Positions 1 to 12,917 of a DNA stretch of 64,000 bases are shown in pieces. The translations under genes and the position numbers were made by a program. The stretch is from Pseudoalteromonas xiamenensis (GTDB taxonomy: Bacteria; Pseudomonadota; Gammaproteobacteria; Enterobacterales; Alteromonadaceae): assembly GCF_030994125.1 (NCBI RefSeq), contig NZ_CP099917.1, positions 806,001-870,000 on the forward strand, written 5' to 3'. The notes beneath the pieces are model-generated. The model was not told the origin of the DNA, did not search any database, and saw only the letters and a program-made list of their open reading frames with translations. Within the stretch, counting starts at the first letter, position 1. Every line of letters begins with the position of its first letter.

Positions 1-1345
1 AATGATTGACCATTGATGGTGATAGGCGCGTAAATCCAGATTAGGACAGTTCCTGCTCCAGAAACCATACCAGCCAACGCACCATAGAAGTTCATTCTGG
101 ACCACAGTAAGCTAATAATCACGAGTGGTCCAAATGCCGCGCCGAACCCAGCCCAAGCGTTACTTACTAAGCCTAAAATAGTGCTGTCGCGGTCGTACGC
201 AAGGTAAATCGCAAGCACAGCGACCAATGCAACACTGATACGGCCCACGAATACCAGCTCTTTGTCAGAAGCATCTGGGCGCACGAAAATCTTGTAAAAG
301 TCTTCCGTTAATGAACTTGAACTCACTAAGAGTTGCGACGAAATAGTACTCATAATTGCAGCAAGGATCGCCGCGAGTAAAAAGCCTGCAATCAATGGGT
401 GGAATAATAGCTCAGAAAGGATAAGGAAAATCGTTTCAGGATCATCCACCACGATACCTTTTTGCGCGGCATACGCAGCACCAAACAAACCTGTAGAGAC
501 TGCACCAAGTGCTGAAACTATCATCCAGCTCATCCCAATGCGTCGCATCGTTGGCATGTCTTTAACACTACGAACAGACATAAAACGCACAATGATATGC
601 GGCTGACCAAAATAGCCAAATCCCCAAGACATCGCAGAAATGATACCCAGTGCAGAACCTGCACCAATCCAACTCAGCATATTCGGATTAATGTTCACTA
701 ATGTTTCGCCAAGCGGCGCATCAAGTAAGCTGTAAGTTACGGTTGGTACTAATATCAGCGCAATGAACATGATACATCCTTGCACGAAATCCGTTAAACT
801 CACCGCAAGGAAACCACCAAATAACGTGTATAACACGACCACACCTGTTGTGACGTACAAGCCCGTTTCGTAACTCATTCCAAACGAGTTTTCAAACAGC
901 TTGCCACCCGCAACAACACCAGATGAAGTGTACAACGTGAAGAAGATGATAATAACGAGCGCCGAAACAATGCGTAATGCATGGCCTTTATCTTCAAAAC
1001 GGTTGGCGAAATAATCAGGAATGGTAATAGAATCATTGGCAACTTCGGTATAGACACGAAGTCTCGGTGCGACGATTAAATAGTTACACCATGCCCCAAT
1101 CACAAGTCCAATTGCAATCCAAGTGCTACTTAATCCTGACACAAACATCGCACCAGGTAGCCCCATCAAAATCCAACCACTCATATCCGACGCACCCGCA
1201 GAAAGTGCGGCTACACTCGGGGTAAGCTGCGCCCACCCAACATATAGCCTGACGCATCGCTAGTTGATTTTTGGTATGCATAAAGACCTATACCGAGCAT
1301 TGCGATGAAATACACCGCTAAAGAAATCAGAGTACCTGTTTCCAA
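1..1345 (-). pseudogene. putP: Na+/proline symporter PutP, cut by window edge and frameshifted
   Basis: Read on the minus strand, this encodes the first roughly 450 residues of a sodium:solute symporter of the PutP type, an inner-membrane Na+-coupled proline uptake carrier. The start is a TTG at 1345 behind a strong AGGAGG. The first 40 codons read well (an N-terminal helix, then YMLGGRSL), but the frame then hits a TAG. Moving by one base near 1219-1223 restores a continuous symporter frame to the window edge: SVAALSAGASDMSGW, IPDYFANRFEDKGHALR, and many hydrophobic segments. This is what loss of one base from a C-rich stretch would give. The 3' end lies outside the window. Either the gene is broken or there is a one-base sequence error. 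Identification as PutP is confident; its functional state is not. Confidence 0.75.
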
Positions 1346-1630
1346 TTCTTCCTCCTATTATTATGGGTCTCTTTCACAATCGCACGCTCTTTCAACCTGC
1401 ATTGGGGAAACGACCTGTTACTGAACAAGAATACCCACTATAACATGCTCAAGTATCAGAACTCCAACCGCTGAGATGAGCCGTTACATTCTTCCAATAT
1501 TCGGAACGATACTAACTGACCAATTCCCATACCAAATCATGGAATAGTTTCATAAAAAGAATGAAATCCTAGTCAGTTTGACTTATATTTCCTATTAAAT
1601 TGTGAAGTATATTTTTGGATTTAGTGGTTT

Positions 1631-2854
1631 ATGTATTTCTATGCGGCACGCCAACCTATTCTCGATGTTAACAAAAATTTAATCGGCTACGAACTACTCT
1701 TTCGTGATGGCGTTAGCAATGTATTCCCTGATATTGACGGTGACGAAGCAACATCCCGTTTGATTGAAGGTAGTCAATTCAATTTCGGCTTAGAAGACCT
1801 CACCGATGGAAAGCCGGCCTATATCAATTTCACCTTAGAAACCCTACTGAAGGGCTATCCAACGATGCTTGGGCGAGAACAACTCGTTGTGGAAATTTTA
1901 GAGACCGTGCAACCGGGGAAACGTTTACTTGCCGCGGTGCAGGAGCTCAAAGAAAAAGGCTACACGATTGCACTTGATGATTATCAACATCAAAAAGTCT
2001 GGCGTCACTTTTACCCATTTGTTGATCAAATTAAAATTGATTTTTTAAACACTACGCTCGATACGATTAAAGAAATCAAAGCTGCGCTTGAAGAGTTCCC
2101 CCATATTTCCCTCGTAGCGGAAAAAATAGAAACGTATGATGCGTATAAACAAGCAATGGATTTAGGTTTTACGCTCTTCCAAGGCTTCTTTTTCGCTAAA
2201 CCAGAAATGGTGCAAAGCAAAGCATTGCCGCCATCCGAAATGGCATTAGCAGAATTGTTGTACGAGACATCAACGGTGGATATGGACTTAAAACGCGTGA
2301 CGCAAGTGTTTGAACGTGATGTCAATCTTTCCTACAAACTACTACGATACGCAAACTCGGCAGCGTTCAAACGCCGCGCTGAAATATCCACCATTAAACA
2401 AGCGCTAGTTGTGTTGGGTAATGCTGAACTTAAAAAGTTCTTGTCACTTCTTTTTGCAGCACAAGTGTCTTCAGAAAAACCTATAGAACTGATTAAGTTG
2501 TCGTTAACTCGGGCTCGTTTCTGTGAATTATTGGCTGAAAAACACGGTAAACTTAAAGATACTGGAACCGCATTTTTGACCGGCATGATGTCCTTGATGG
2601 ACGCCATCTTGGATGAATCCATGGACAGCGTGATGAATAAGCTACCTTTATCCATCGACATAAAGGATGCATTACTTAGACGAGATGGGCAGCTGGCCGC
2701 ATATCTCACTTTAGTTATCGATTACGAACAAGCACACTGGGAAAAGGCCAATAAGGGCGCAAGCCAAATGGGGTTAAGCCAAGACGACTTACCGGCTTTC
2801 TTCCAAGAAGCGCTCCATTGGAGCCAAGAACAAATGGGTGTGCTTGAAGTTTAA
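1631..2854 (+). CDS. EAL + HDOD domain signalling protein (CdgJ/YuxH type)
   Basis: A 407-residue cytoplasmic protein with an N-terminal EAL-like domain (about 1-200) and a C-terminal HDOD domain (about 205-395), the architecture of Vibrio CdgJ and YuxH-like proteins. EAL landmarks are altered: ELLFRDG at 21-27 stands where EALLR is expected, IALDDY at 113-118 replaces the usual DDFG context, and QIKIDF follows at 133-138. Several acidic metal-ligand positions remain, so cyclic-di-GMP hydrolysis is doubtful. CdgJ relatives act through interaction, usually in motility or biofilm control. HDOD domains are non-hydrolytic HD relatives. The gene stands alone between putP and a convergent esterase. 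The start at 1631 has only a weak ribosome-binding site, but the MYFYAARQPI opening is typical of the family. Confidence 0.85.
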   Translation: MYFYAARQPILDVNKNLIGYELLFRDGVSNVFPDIDGDEATSRLIEGSQFNFGLEDLTDGKPAYINFTLETLLKGYPTMLGREQLVVEILETVQPGKRLLAAVQELKEKGYTIALDDYQHQKVWRHFYPFVDQIKIDFLNTTLDTIKEIKAALEEFPHISLVAEKIETYDAYKQAMDLGFTLFQGFFFAKPEMVQSKALPPSEMALAELLYETSTVDMDLKRVTQVFERDVNLSYKLLRYANSAAFKRRAEISTIKQALVVLGNAELKKFLSLLFAAQVSSEKPIELIKLSLTRARFCELLAEKHGKLKDTGTAFLTGMMSLMDAILDESMDSVMNKLPLSIDIKDALLRRDGQLAAYLTLVIDYEQAHWEKANKGASQMGLSQDDLPAFFQEALHWSQEQMGVLEV

Positions 2855-2902
2855 TCCGACAGTCTGTGCAAAGTCCGGCAATATCGAACTTTGCACAGTA
2901 CG

Positions 2903-3766
2903 TTAAAGTGGCTGTTTTGTTTTTGCTTCAGGTTCTTTAAACAAAAACGATAGTCCGTCATACGCCGCTTTATGTAGCGCATCACCGTGATTGAGCTCGG
3001 GGTAAAATTGAAAACCGATAGGCTTGTTGGCAAATTTTTCAACGAGCTTATCATGTAGTTTCGTCGCATCTTCTTCCATTATCTTCCCTTCTTTGCCAAC
3101 CGCGATAAATGTTCGGTTAAACGACGCGTCGCTCGATGCAATTTGCTCAAACAAGCTACCGTTGTCCCACCACATGCTGGGGCTAACGATCAGGTAATGT
3201 GTGAATAACGTTGAGTGTTTGAGCAATATTTCCGTTGCAAGCAAACCACCAAGTGACTGTCCCATTAATACTTTGATGTCGGACACACGATATTGCTGTT
3301 CAAGCAGAGGCATTAATTCCTGCTCAAGAAACTGGATAAATTCGGCACTGTGGCCTGTTGTCGGAAAATCCTTTTTGTCTCGCTCATCGGTTGTAACAAA
3401 CGTAAAATCTCGTTTTCTGTCCACATTTTTGATGCCAACGACAATCGATTCAGGGATGTGCTTTATCCATGGGAAACTCAAAAACTGCGTTAGACCCGCG
3501 ATGTGCATAAAGTCTTCGTCGAGCCCACCATCTAAAACCACAATGACCGGGAAAGTCTCTGACATGCGGCTCTGGTAAGCTTCGGGCAATCGAATATTTA
3601 ACGTTCGTGATTCGTGTAATACTTTGGAATCGAAAGTAAGTTGCTCACCTACCACTAAATCGGCCATTTTCGCTTTAGGAACAACAAGTTCTGTGCTTGC
3701 GTTTGCATGAAAGCAGCCTATGGCCCCGAACATAAACAGAATGAAATAAGGGACTGTATTAGTCAT
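2903..3766 (-). CDS. secreted alpha/beta-hydrolase, putative esterase (IroE/Fes-like)
   Basis: A 287-residue predicted periplasmic esterase. I start it at 3766, giving MTNTVPYFIL and a signal peptide ending near ANA (residue 23). A longer reading from 3877 would lie inside the upstream gene. The serine hydrolase core is visible: VIVVLDGG (strand and oxyanion region, about 74-81), the nucleophile elbow MGQSLGG with Ser171, and a C-terminal ELNHGDALH with the likely catalytic His260. This arrangement fits the putative esterase family (PF00756) that includes siderophore esterases such as IroE, but no siderophore genes are nearby, so the substrate is open. The start overlaps the stop of the upstream SpoIIAA-like gene by 8 bases, suggesting translational coupling. 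Confidence 0.75.
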   Translation of the reverse strand: MTNTVPYFILFMFGAIGCFHANASTELVVPKAKMADLVVGEQLTFDSKVLHESRTLNIRLPEAYQSRMSETFPVIVVLDGGLDEDFMHIAGLTQFLSFPWIKHIPESIVVGIKNVDRKRDFTFVTTDERDKKDFPTTGHSAEFIQFLEQELMPLLEQQYRVSDIKVLMGQSLGGLLATEILLKHSTLFTHYLIVSPSMWWDNGSLFEQIASSDASFNRTFIAVGKEGKIMEEDATKLHDKLVEKFANKPIGFQFYPELNHGDALHKAAYDGLSFLFKEPEAKTKQPL

Positions 3767-4139
3767 TATTGTCCAACCAATCAAGTGCTTCCATACGCGT
3801 CGCAAAAAACTTAACCTGGCCACTGATAAACCAACTCGCCACTTTGCCAAGCCAATTTGCGCTCGTGTGAGCACCAACGACAGCGATTTTGTTGAACTCT
3901 TTACCGTGCTTCAAACCAAATTTAAAGTCATCCCATGCAGCTTGTAACTCCCAACCTTGCCAGTCACTTGCGTCAAACAACACATCGATTTGAGGATGTG
4001 AGATGCCTGACATTGCATTTTCCAACATGGGGATGATCGTTTGATAATCGTCGTGCGTTAACTTGCCAATCGCTTTTAATGAAACAAAAATTTGTGTATT
4101 TATGCGCTCAATACCGATTGATAAACCATGAGTTTGCAT
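3759..4139 (-). CDS. SpoIIAA-like (STAS-fold) protein
   Basis: A 126-residue soluble protein with the pattern of the SpoIIAA-like family (PF11964): an N-terminal strand region (GLSIGIERI), GKLTHDDYQTIIPMLENA, then DASDWQGWELQAAWDDFKFG and KIAVVGA followed by W-rich segments. The family has a STAS-like fold, and members are suspected to bind lipids or small hydrophobic molecules. No enzymatic role is established. It is the first gene of a two-gene minus-strand unit with the esterase; the 8-base overlap (ATGACTAA) suggests co-translation. The start at 4139 has an upstream AGGAGG-like sequence. Confidence 0.8.
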   Translation of the reverse strand: MQTHGLSIGIERINTQIFVSLKAIGKLTHDDYQTIIPMLENAMSGISHPQIDVLFDASDWQGWELQAAWDDFKFGLKHGKEFNKIAVVGAHTSANWLGKVASWFISGQVKFFATRMEALDWLDNND

Positions 4140-4411
4140 AACAGACCTCCTTTGTTAAACACACTATAAAAAGCAACGTCTCGCATGGAAACAGAAATGA
4201 GACAAAACTTTGCCTTACATCAAAAGAAAAGAACCCTACGTCACATCAAACTTTTGCGACATTGTAAAATTTATCTTAATAAAATCAGATCACTGCCTAA
4301 AGGTGCCATCTCCGCAAACTTCCATTTTCTAAAAGTGCGACAATTTGTCACATCCTCACTTACGTGTTGGTCCGATAAGATCAAATTTATTCATCGTGTT
4401 AGGGAATAAAA

Positions 4412-6430
4412 ATGAAACGCTCTCTGTTAACAACAGCCGTATTGGCCAGCTTTGCCGCTTCTGTCACCGCCGACGAACTCGAAAAAATCGTGGTCATTGC
4501 CCCTATGCAAACACCGCTAACGATTAGTACCGACCCTAAATTACCTCGTCAACCTATGCCTGCTCAAGATGGCGCTGATCTACTCTCAAGTATAGCGGGG
4601 TTTTCGTTAGTTAAAAAAGGTGCCGCGAGTGGCGACCCTGTCTTTCGCGGAATGGCTGGCTCTCGTTTAAATATCGTCACGGATGCAGGCTCGACGCTTG
4701 GCGGGTGTGGCAGCCGCATGGACCCGCCTACAGCCTACATTACTCCACAAAGCTTTGACACATTGACCGTTATCAAAGGCCCTCAAACCGTCCTGTACGG
4801 CCCAGGGAACAGCGCAGCCACAGTTGTGTTCTCTCGCGACAACGAACGTATGGAAGAAGCTGGGGTTTCTGGGTTTATGAACTCAGTTGTTGGTAGCTTT
4901 GGCCGCAAGGGGATAAATACCGATATCAAAGTGGGTAATGAAACGTACTTCACCCGTTTAACCGGCAGCTATCAAGAATCCGATGACTATAAAGACGGTA
5001 ACGGTGATGATGTGCACAGCGCCTACGACAAATGGAACATGGATGCAGAATTTGCGTACACACCAACAGACAACGAGTTTGTTATTGTGAGTGTAGGGAA
5101 AAGCGATGGAAATGTCGCGTATGGTGACCGTTTGATGGATGGCAGTCTTTTCGACAAAGAGCATCTTGGACTACGATTTCAACTCGGTGAACTCACCTCA
5201 TTTATTAATCAAGTCGAAGGACAGATTTACTATAACTATATTGACCACGTAATGGACAACTACAGTCTGCGTCCATTTGTGCCCTCAATGATGATGAAAA
5301 TGCCGATAGCCTCCAACCCTGACAGACGCACGTTGGGTGCAAAATTCAAACTCAGTTCTACCTTAATGGATAACTCTACGCTCCAATATGGCGTGGACTA
5401 TCAACGCAATGAGCATCGCAACCGGACCGTAATGAATGCACAAATGGCTGATTTTGACGATTTCAACCGAGTGGAAGACGCTGAATTTCGCCAAACGGGT
5501 GTGTTTGCCGAACTCGAATATCGTTATAAACAAAATCGGCAGTGGATTATGGGACTTCGTGCAGACGATTGGAAAGCAACCGACAAACGCCTATTTCTCA
5601 GTACCATGATGGGTTCTACACCAAACCCAACAGCGGATAAATCTAAAGACGACACACTAATGAGTGGCTTTATTCGTCATCAGTGGCAAACAGAACAAAC
5701 CTCATTTTACGCAGGACTAGGTCACACTGAACGTTTCCCAGACTATTGGGAACTCATTGGCGGAGGAAGAGCATCTGAAAGCGGACCAAATGCCTTTAAT
5801 GTTGAGTCAGAAAAAACCACGCAACTTGACCTTGGTGGAGTTTTCAAAGGTGAAGCTTGGCAAGGTAGTGCCTCCTTTTTCTTGAATCAAGCTGACGACT
5901 ATCTACTTATCGACAACAACTATGAAAAAATGGGCAAAACGACAAGCGCAGTGCGTAACATTGATACGAGGAGTTATGGTCTTGAATTAGAGCTTCAAAA
6001 ACAATTTGGCGCTGCATGGCAGGTTGCAAGCGCGCTCAGTTACGTGAAAGGTGAGAACCGTTCTGATGATGTGCCACTTGCTCAGCAGCCTCCGCTTCGT
6101 CTAAAGACAACCATAACGTATCAGTTGTACCAATGGGAATTCGGTGCACTGCTTGACCTTGCAAAAGGGCAACATCGTGTCGCCATTGGTCAAGGAAATA
6201 TTGCAGGACAAGATGTGTCTGAAACGTCAGGTTTTGGGACCGTTGCGCTAAATGCAAGTTATCAAATTAAAACAGATACGGTATTGTCGTTTGGTGTAGA
6301 TAACCTCTTTGACAAACTGTACGCGGAACATTTAAGTCGGGCCGGCAGTGCGGTAAGCGGCTACACGCAAATTGACCGAATCAACGCGGCAGGCCGAACA
6401 CTATGGGCAAATTGGGATTGGCGTTTCTAA
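4412..6430 (+). CDS. oprC: TonB-dependent copper receptor (OprC family)
   Basis: A 672-residue outer-membrane beta-barrel receptor that imports copper using TonB energy. A signal peptide ends near TADE (residue 20). The plug domain (about 25-150) carries the subfamily landmark GCGSRMDPPTAYI at 98-110, and the barrel ends in a terminal Phe (WDWRF). Cys99 and Met103 give the CxxxM copper-binding element described for Pseudomonas OprC. Extra methionine clusters (SMMMKMP near 290, STMMGSTP near 395) suit a copper carrier. It lacks the full seven-cysteine pattern of siderophore receptors. The gene is single and ends at a strong bidirectional terminator. The 270-base upstream region should hold its promoter, but I see no recognisable copper operator. 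Confidence 0.9.
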   Translation: MKRSLLTTAVLASFAASVTADELEKIVVIAPMQTPLTISTDPKLPRQPMPAQDGADLLSSIAGFSLVKKGAASGDPVFRGMAGSRLNIVTDAGSTLGGCGSRMDPPTAYITPQSFDTLTVIKGPQTVLYGPGNSAATVVFSRDNERMEEAGVSGFMNSVVGSFGRKGINTDIKVGNETYFTRLTGSYQESDDYKDGNGDDVHSAYDKWNMDAEFAYTPTDNEFVIVSVGKSDGNVAYGDRLMDGSLFDKEHLGLRFQLGELTSFINQVEGQIYYNYIDHVMDNYSLRPFVPSMMMKMPIASNPDRRTLGAKFKLSSTLMDNSTLQYGVDYQRNEHRNRTVMNAQMADFDDFNRVEDAEFRQTGVFAELEYRYKQNRQWIMGLRADDWKATDKRLFLSTMMGSTPNPTADKSKDDTLMSGFIRHQWQTEQTSFYAGLGHTERFPDYWELIGGGRASESGPNAFNVESEKTTQLDLGGVFKGEAWQGSASFFLNQADDYLLIDNNYEKMGKTTSAVRNIDTRSYGLELELQKQFGAAWQVASALSYVKGENRSDDVPLAQQPPLRLKTTITYQLYQWEFGALLDLAKGQHRVAIGQGNIAGQDVSETSGFGTVALNASYQIKTDTVLSFGVDNLFDKLYAEHLSRAGSAVSGYTQIDRINAAGRTLWANWDWRF

Positions 6431-6461
6431 CTTTTATACACCGCAATTTATAAAAACAGCC

Positions 6462-6505
6462 TCGAACACAACAAAGCCTGCATTCGCAGGCTTTGTTGTG
6501 TTCGA
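6462..6505. terminator. bidirectional terminator between oprC and the FKBP gene
   Basis: A perfect 19-bp inverted repeat (arms 6462-6480 and 6487-6505) with a 6-base loop separates two convergent genes. The arms end in A-rich/T-rich tracts (ACACAACAAAG and CTTTGTTGTGT), so it can terminate transcription from both sides. Confidence 0.85.
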
Positions 6506-6514
6506 CTTATCGAA

Positions 6515-6997
6515 TTATTCAATCGCAATCAAATCAACGTCAAAAATCAATAAAGAGCCCGGTGGGATAGACCCAACGCCTTTGTCGCCATACGCCAACT
6601 GTGACGGGATGAAAAAGCGTACCTTCTCCCCCTCTTTCATCAATTGTAAACCTTCGGTCCAACCAGAAATGACTTGATTGAGCTTAAAGCTAATCGGTTG
6701 CCCGCGCTTAATCGAGCTATCAAAAACCGTTTCATCCAGCAGTGTGCCATGGTAATGCACCTTGACTTGGCTCGTTGCTGTCGGCTTTTGCGCGTCACGC
6801 TCAACGCTTACCAGCATTTCATATTGCAGCCCAGTATCCGTTTCATGAACTTCCGGGCGCTGTTTATTTTGCGCTAAAAATGAGGCTTGAGCTTGATGGT
6901 TTGTTTGTGCGATTTGTTTATTTCGCGCACCAGCACGCAAAATCAAAATCACCAAAACAACGATAACGGCGATTAACACAATATTGGTGGTGCTCAT
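6515..6997 (-). CDS. membrane-anchored FKBP-type peptidyl-prolyl cis-trans isomerase
   Basis: 160 residues: an N-terminal membrane anchor (about 4-22, IVLIAVIVVLVILILRAG), a linker, and a single FKBP domain (about 60-160). FKBP landmarks are VKVHYHGTLLDETVFDSS, GQPISFKLNQVISGW, KVRFFIPSQLAYGDKG and the closing LLIFDVDLIAIE. It should catalyse prolyl isomerisation on the periplasmic side. It resembles the FklB/FkpA class, but the short uncleaved anchor and absent dimerisation domain set it apart. Its ATG overlaps the stop of the upstream Lon-like protease gene by four bases (ATGA), so the two are probably translated together, linking a folding factor with a protease. Confidence 0.85.
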   Translation of the reverse strand: MSTTNIVLIAVIVVLVILILRAGARNKQIAQTNHQAQASFLAQNKQRPEVHETDTGLQYEMLVSVERDAQKPTATSQVKVHYHGTLLDETVFDSSIKRGQPISFKLNQVISGWTEGLQLMKEGEKVRFFIPSQLAYGDKGVGSIPPGSLLIFDVDLIAIE

Positions 6998-9405
6998 GCG
7001 TCTTCCTTCTCTGTTTTTTCCTCTTCTTCATCGCCACTCACAACCAGTGCAATTCTAGCCAAACGCTCTAAAGCCATCGCATTGATGGAGCCTTCTGGGT
7101 AGGCACCATTAACCAGTTCACCCGCCTCGACATCCATGAGTAACGTTAACGCTTCATCGACCGTGGCAACGGGGTAAATGTGGAATTTGCCTTGCTCAAC
7201 CGCCGCGATTACCTCATCTTCTAATACAAGATTTAAACAGTTTGAACTAGGAATAATAACGCCTTGCTCCCCCGTTAATCCGCGTAATTGGCAGAGTTTA
7301 AAGAAGCCTTCAATTTTCTCGTTTACGCCACCAATAGCCTGTACTTCACCGTGTTGGTTTATCGAACCCGTCAGAGCTATCGTTTGTTTGATTGGGAGAT
7401 GTGTAATTGCAGAAGTGAGCGCACACAATTCAGCCAGCGAGGCACTATCACCGTCAATAAAGCCATAGTTTTGTTCAATAGCAATATTGGCACTGAGTGT
7501 GAGTGGAAAAGATTGCGCATAACGGTTACCAAGGTAACCAGTTAAAAGCATAACACCTTTCGAGTGAATTGATTTACCTAGTTCAGCTTCGCGCTCAACG
7601 TCAACAACGCCCTCAGAACCTGCGTAAACAGTAGCCGTAATTCGCGCTGGTGTACCAAATGCCGTGTCACCAATATGCAACACCGTTAAACCGTTCACTT
7701 TAGCAATGGCTTTGCCTTCGGTTTCAATTAGAATATGCCCTTCTTTCACTTCATCAAGCATGTTCTCACTGATTTGTCCTGTGCGGTATTGCTTACCTTT
7801 TATTGCTTCATCAATGTGCGTATCTTCAATTTCAGTAACATCGTCTTGGCGAGCGTAAAAACTGGCTTCTGCAACAAGCTCTAACACATCAGCAAAACGT
7901 GCAGAGAGTTTGGTTTGATGTTCCGCCTGACGGTAACTGAATTTCAATAGACGCATCATGGCCATTGATGAAATCGACATCTGCAGAGTTTCTTGACAGT
8001 ACTCGGCAACCTTAGTGATAAACTGGTACTGCACTTTGTCACTACCCGGCAGGTAATAATCAAAATCCGCTAACACCCGAAACAATTCACCAAATTCTTC
8101 GTCGTATTCACCAATCGTGTAATACAGATCACGAGAGCCAAGTAAGATGATTTTCACATCAAGTGGGATCAATTGTGGGCGCAGCGTAAAACTGCTGCCT
8201 ACCGAAGAATCTTGGTACGGTAAATCAGCTTTAATTTGTTTAGTTTTAAGTGAAAGTTTAAGACCATCCCACACTTGCGAGTTCGCCAGCACTTTCTCAG
8301 CGTCCATAATTAGGTAACCGCCATTTGCGCGATGCAACGCACCCGCTTGAATAGAGCGGTAACTTGTGATGAGCGTGCCTTGTGAGGTGGCATATTCTAC
8401 TTTACCGAAAATATTACCAAACGTCGGATTAGGTTCGTACACAACCGGTGCAGGGTCGCCCTCTTTATACTCAACCAGAATGTTCGGCGCAAAGAAATCC
8501 GTCAACATGCCTTTAGAGTCAAACTCTTCTTGCTTATCTTCTGCACTTGCAGGCGTATCCAACCAATCTAGCACCGCATCAACGAGTTCAGATTTGAGAT
8601 CTTTCAAATATCTGAGCACGCCTAAGTTCGCCGCATATTTATGCTCAAGTGCTTTGAGAAGTGGCTTAGTTGCCATTTCTATGGTGGATTTTTTCAGGTT
8701 TCTTAGTTGCTCTGACGATTCACGTTTCCAACGAGGCAACTCGATCAACGCTTCGTTTAGGGCATCTTCTAGCTCTTCGATTGCGGTAAAAAACTGCGCT
8801 TGAACGTGTTCATCAAGCGTCGCAAACTCTTGGTCTTCGAGTTGCTTACCGTCCACGACAGGTGAAAACAACACCATGCCATTTTCTTCAATCATGGCGA
8901 CGCTTTTTTCGGCGGCAAGTTGATCTACCCCAGTCATCGCCGCATCGTATTTTTTATCAAACTCGCGGTCGATTGCTTTTTTCTTGCGTTGATAACCCGG
9001 GTTATCAAAGGCCGCAGGGAACGTATCGACAACTTCATCGAGTAATTCATCAATGTCGTCCGATAACTGGCGGCTTTCACCCGCATTTAAGAACATCGCA
9101 ATAGGTTCACGGTGGTCGTCATAATTATTGACGTATAACCACTCTTTGGGCGTTTGACGCGTTTTGCTGTGCGCTTCTAACTTGTCTTTAACCATCGTGA
9201 AACGGCCCAGTGCCGCTTCACCCATCACATACATATTGTAACCGGGTAGTTCCATACCTAACGCAAAATCCATTGCGGTCTGAGCACGTTGCTGACCAAT
9301 AAAAGGAAGCGCCTCTGGATATGGATTAGTCATACAGCTTTCGACATGCGTCAAAGACACTTCAGGTGCTAACTTTAACGCAGGCAAGGATTTGGTTTTT
9401 ATCAT
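6994..9405 (-). CDS. Lon-family AAA protease (LonH/YcbZ-like)
   Basis: 803 residues. The C-terminal third is a Lon-type peptidase (S16): Ser654 in GDSAS and Lys697 in NEKIEG form the Ser-Lys dyad, 43 residues apart as in classical Lon. The N-terminal AAA part is degenerate: the P-loop position reads GEAALGRF instead of GxxxxGKT, while a Walker B-like GGYLIMDAE is kept. This is the pattern of the E. coli YcbZ (LonH) group, which lacks the normal Lon N-domain. The C-terminus is acidic (GDEEEEKTEKEDA). Cellular substrates are not known from sequence. It sits upstream of, and overlaps, the FKBP gene. Start at 9405 (MIKTKSLPAL). Confidence 0.85.
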   Translation of the reverse strand: MIKTKSLPALKLAPEVSLTHVESCMTNPYPEALPFIGQQRAQTAMDFALGMELPGYNMYVMGEAALGRFTMVKDKLEAHSKTRQTPKEWLYVNNYDDHREPIAMFLNAGESRQLSDDIDELLDEVVDTFPAAFDNPGYQRKKKAIDREFDKKYDAAMTGVDQLAAEKSVAMIEENGMVLFSPVVDGKQLEDQEFATLDEHVQAQFFTAIEELEDALNEALIELPRWKRESSEQLRNLKKSTIEMATKPLLKALEHKYAANLGVLRYLKDLKSELVDAVLDWLDTPASAEDKQEEFDSKGMLTDFFAPNILVEYKEGDPAPVVYEPNPTFGNIFGKVEYATSQGTLITSYRSIQAGALHRANGGYLIMDAEKVLANSQVWDGLKLSLKTKQIKADLPYQDSSVGSSFTLRPQLIPLDVKIILLGSRDLYYTIGEYDEEFGELFRVLADFDYYLPGSDKVQYQFITKVAEYCQETLQMSISSMAMMRLLKFSYRQAEHQTKLSARFADVLELVAEASFYARQDDVTEIEDTHIDEAIKGKQYRTGQISENMLDEVKEGHILIETEGKAIAKVNGLTVLHIGDTAFGTPARITATVYAGSEGVVDVEREAELGKSIHSKGVMLLTGYLGNRYAQSFPLTLSANIAIEQNYGFIDGDSASLAELCALTSAITHLPIKQTIALTGSINQHGEVQAIGGVNEKIEGFFKLCQLRGLTGEQGVIIPSSNCLNLVLEDEVIAAVEQGKFHIYPVATVDEALTLLMDVEAGELVNGAYPEGSINAMALERLARIALVVSGDEEEEKTEKEDA

Positions 9406-9450
9406 TCTAAACTTCTTAATCGACTACGTATTTTGCGTTTGCAAAAATAC

Positions 9451-9924
9451 CTAAGGATGCAGAGCTTTCCGAACAAACAACGCTTGCCCGCACTCTGTAC
9501 AAGGCAAAACCGTTTGCGCATAAAAAACATCATAATTATGGCCACAATTTTTACATACTAATCGGCCTAAAGCTATCGAATCCCCCGCCTTATACACTCC
9601 ATCATGCTCAAAATCTTTCAGTAATGCGTGCCATTCTAATTGCGTACGGTCCTCGAGCTGAGACAATTCATACCACAACGAGTCTTGAAACTCTTGCCAA
9701 GCCAGCTCCGAATAGTTGTCTCGATGTGTGTTGAAATGCTCTAAATCGCGTAACAAGTACATACGATATTCCGCAATCCTATCCGCTGAGAGCTTAGAAA
9801 AGGCATCTTGATATTCCATAAACCGAGCGACTAAATCTTTTACTTCGTGCTCATTAACGTCCTTTAACCAAGTAGAAAATTGTTCAAGCCATTGTCGATA
9901 TTCAAACATACCATCCTGCTCCAT
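9451..9924 (-). CDS. zinc ribbon-containing protein (YbeL-like, DUF1451)
   Basis: A 157-residue protein with a charged helical N-terminal part (about 1-110) and a C-terminal zinc ribbon made by CKNCGH and CTECGQ, about 20 residues apart. This matches the YbeL/DUF1451 family, whose role is unknown; in E. coli the gene lies in the leuS neighbourhood, as here. The ATG at 9924 is supported by AGGAAAGG at a good distance. It is divergent from leuS. Confidence 0.8.
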   Translation of the reverse strand: MEQDGMFEYRQWLEQFSTWLKDVNEHEVKDLVARFMEYQDAFSKLSADRIAEYRMYLLRDLEHFNTHRDNYSELAWQEFQDSLWYELSQLEDRTQLEWHALLKDFEHDGVYKAGDSIALGRLVCKNCGHNYDVFYAQTVLPCTECGQALFVRKALHP

Positions 9925-12916
<2,992 letters not shown>

Positions 12917-12917
12917 G

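Noticed and set aside
3767..3877. 37-residue N-terminal extension of the esterase
   Set aside because: It would run inside the SpoIIAA-like gene and hide the signal peptide that begins at 3766.
7178..9104. Several plus-strand frames of 64-145 codons opposite the Lon-like gene
   Set aside because: They are antisense shadows of a long, well-supported coding region and show no domain or ribosome-binding site.
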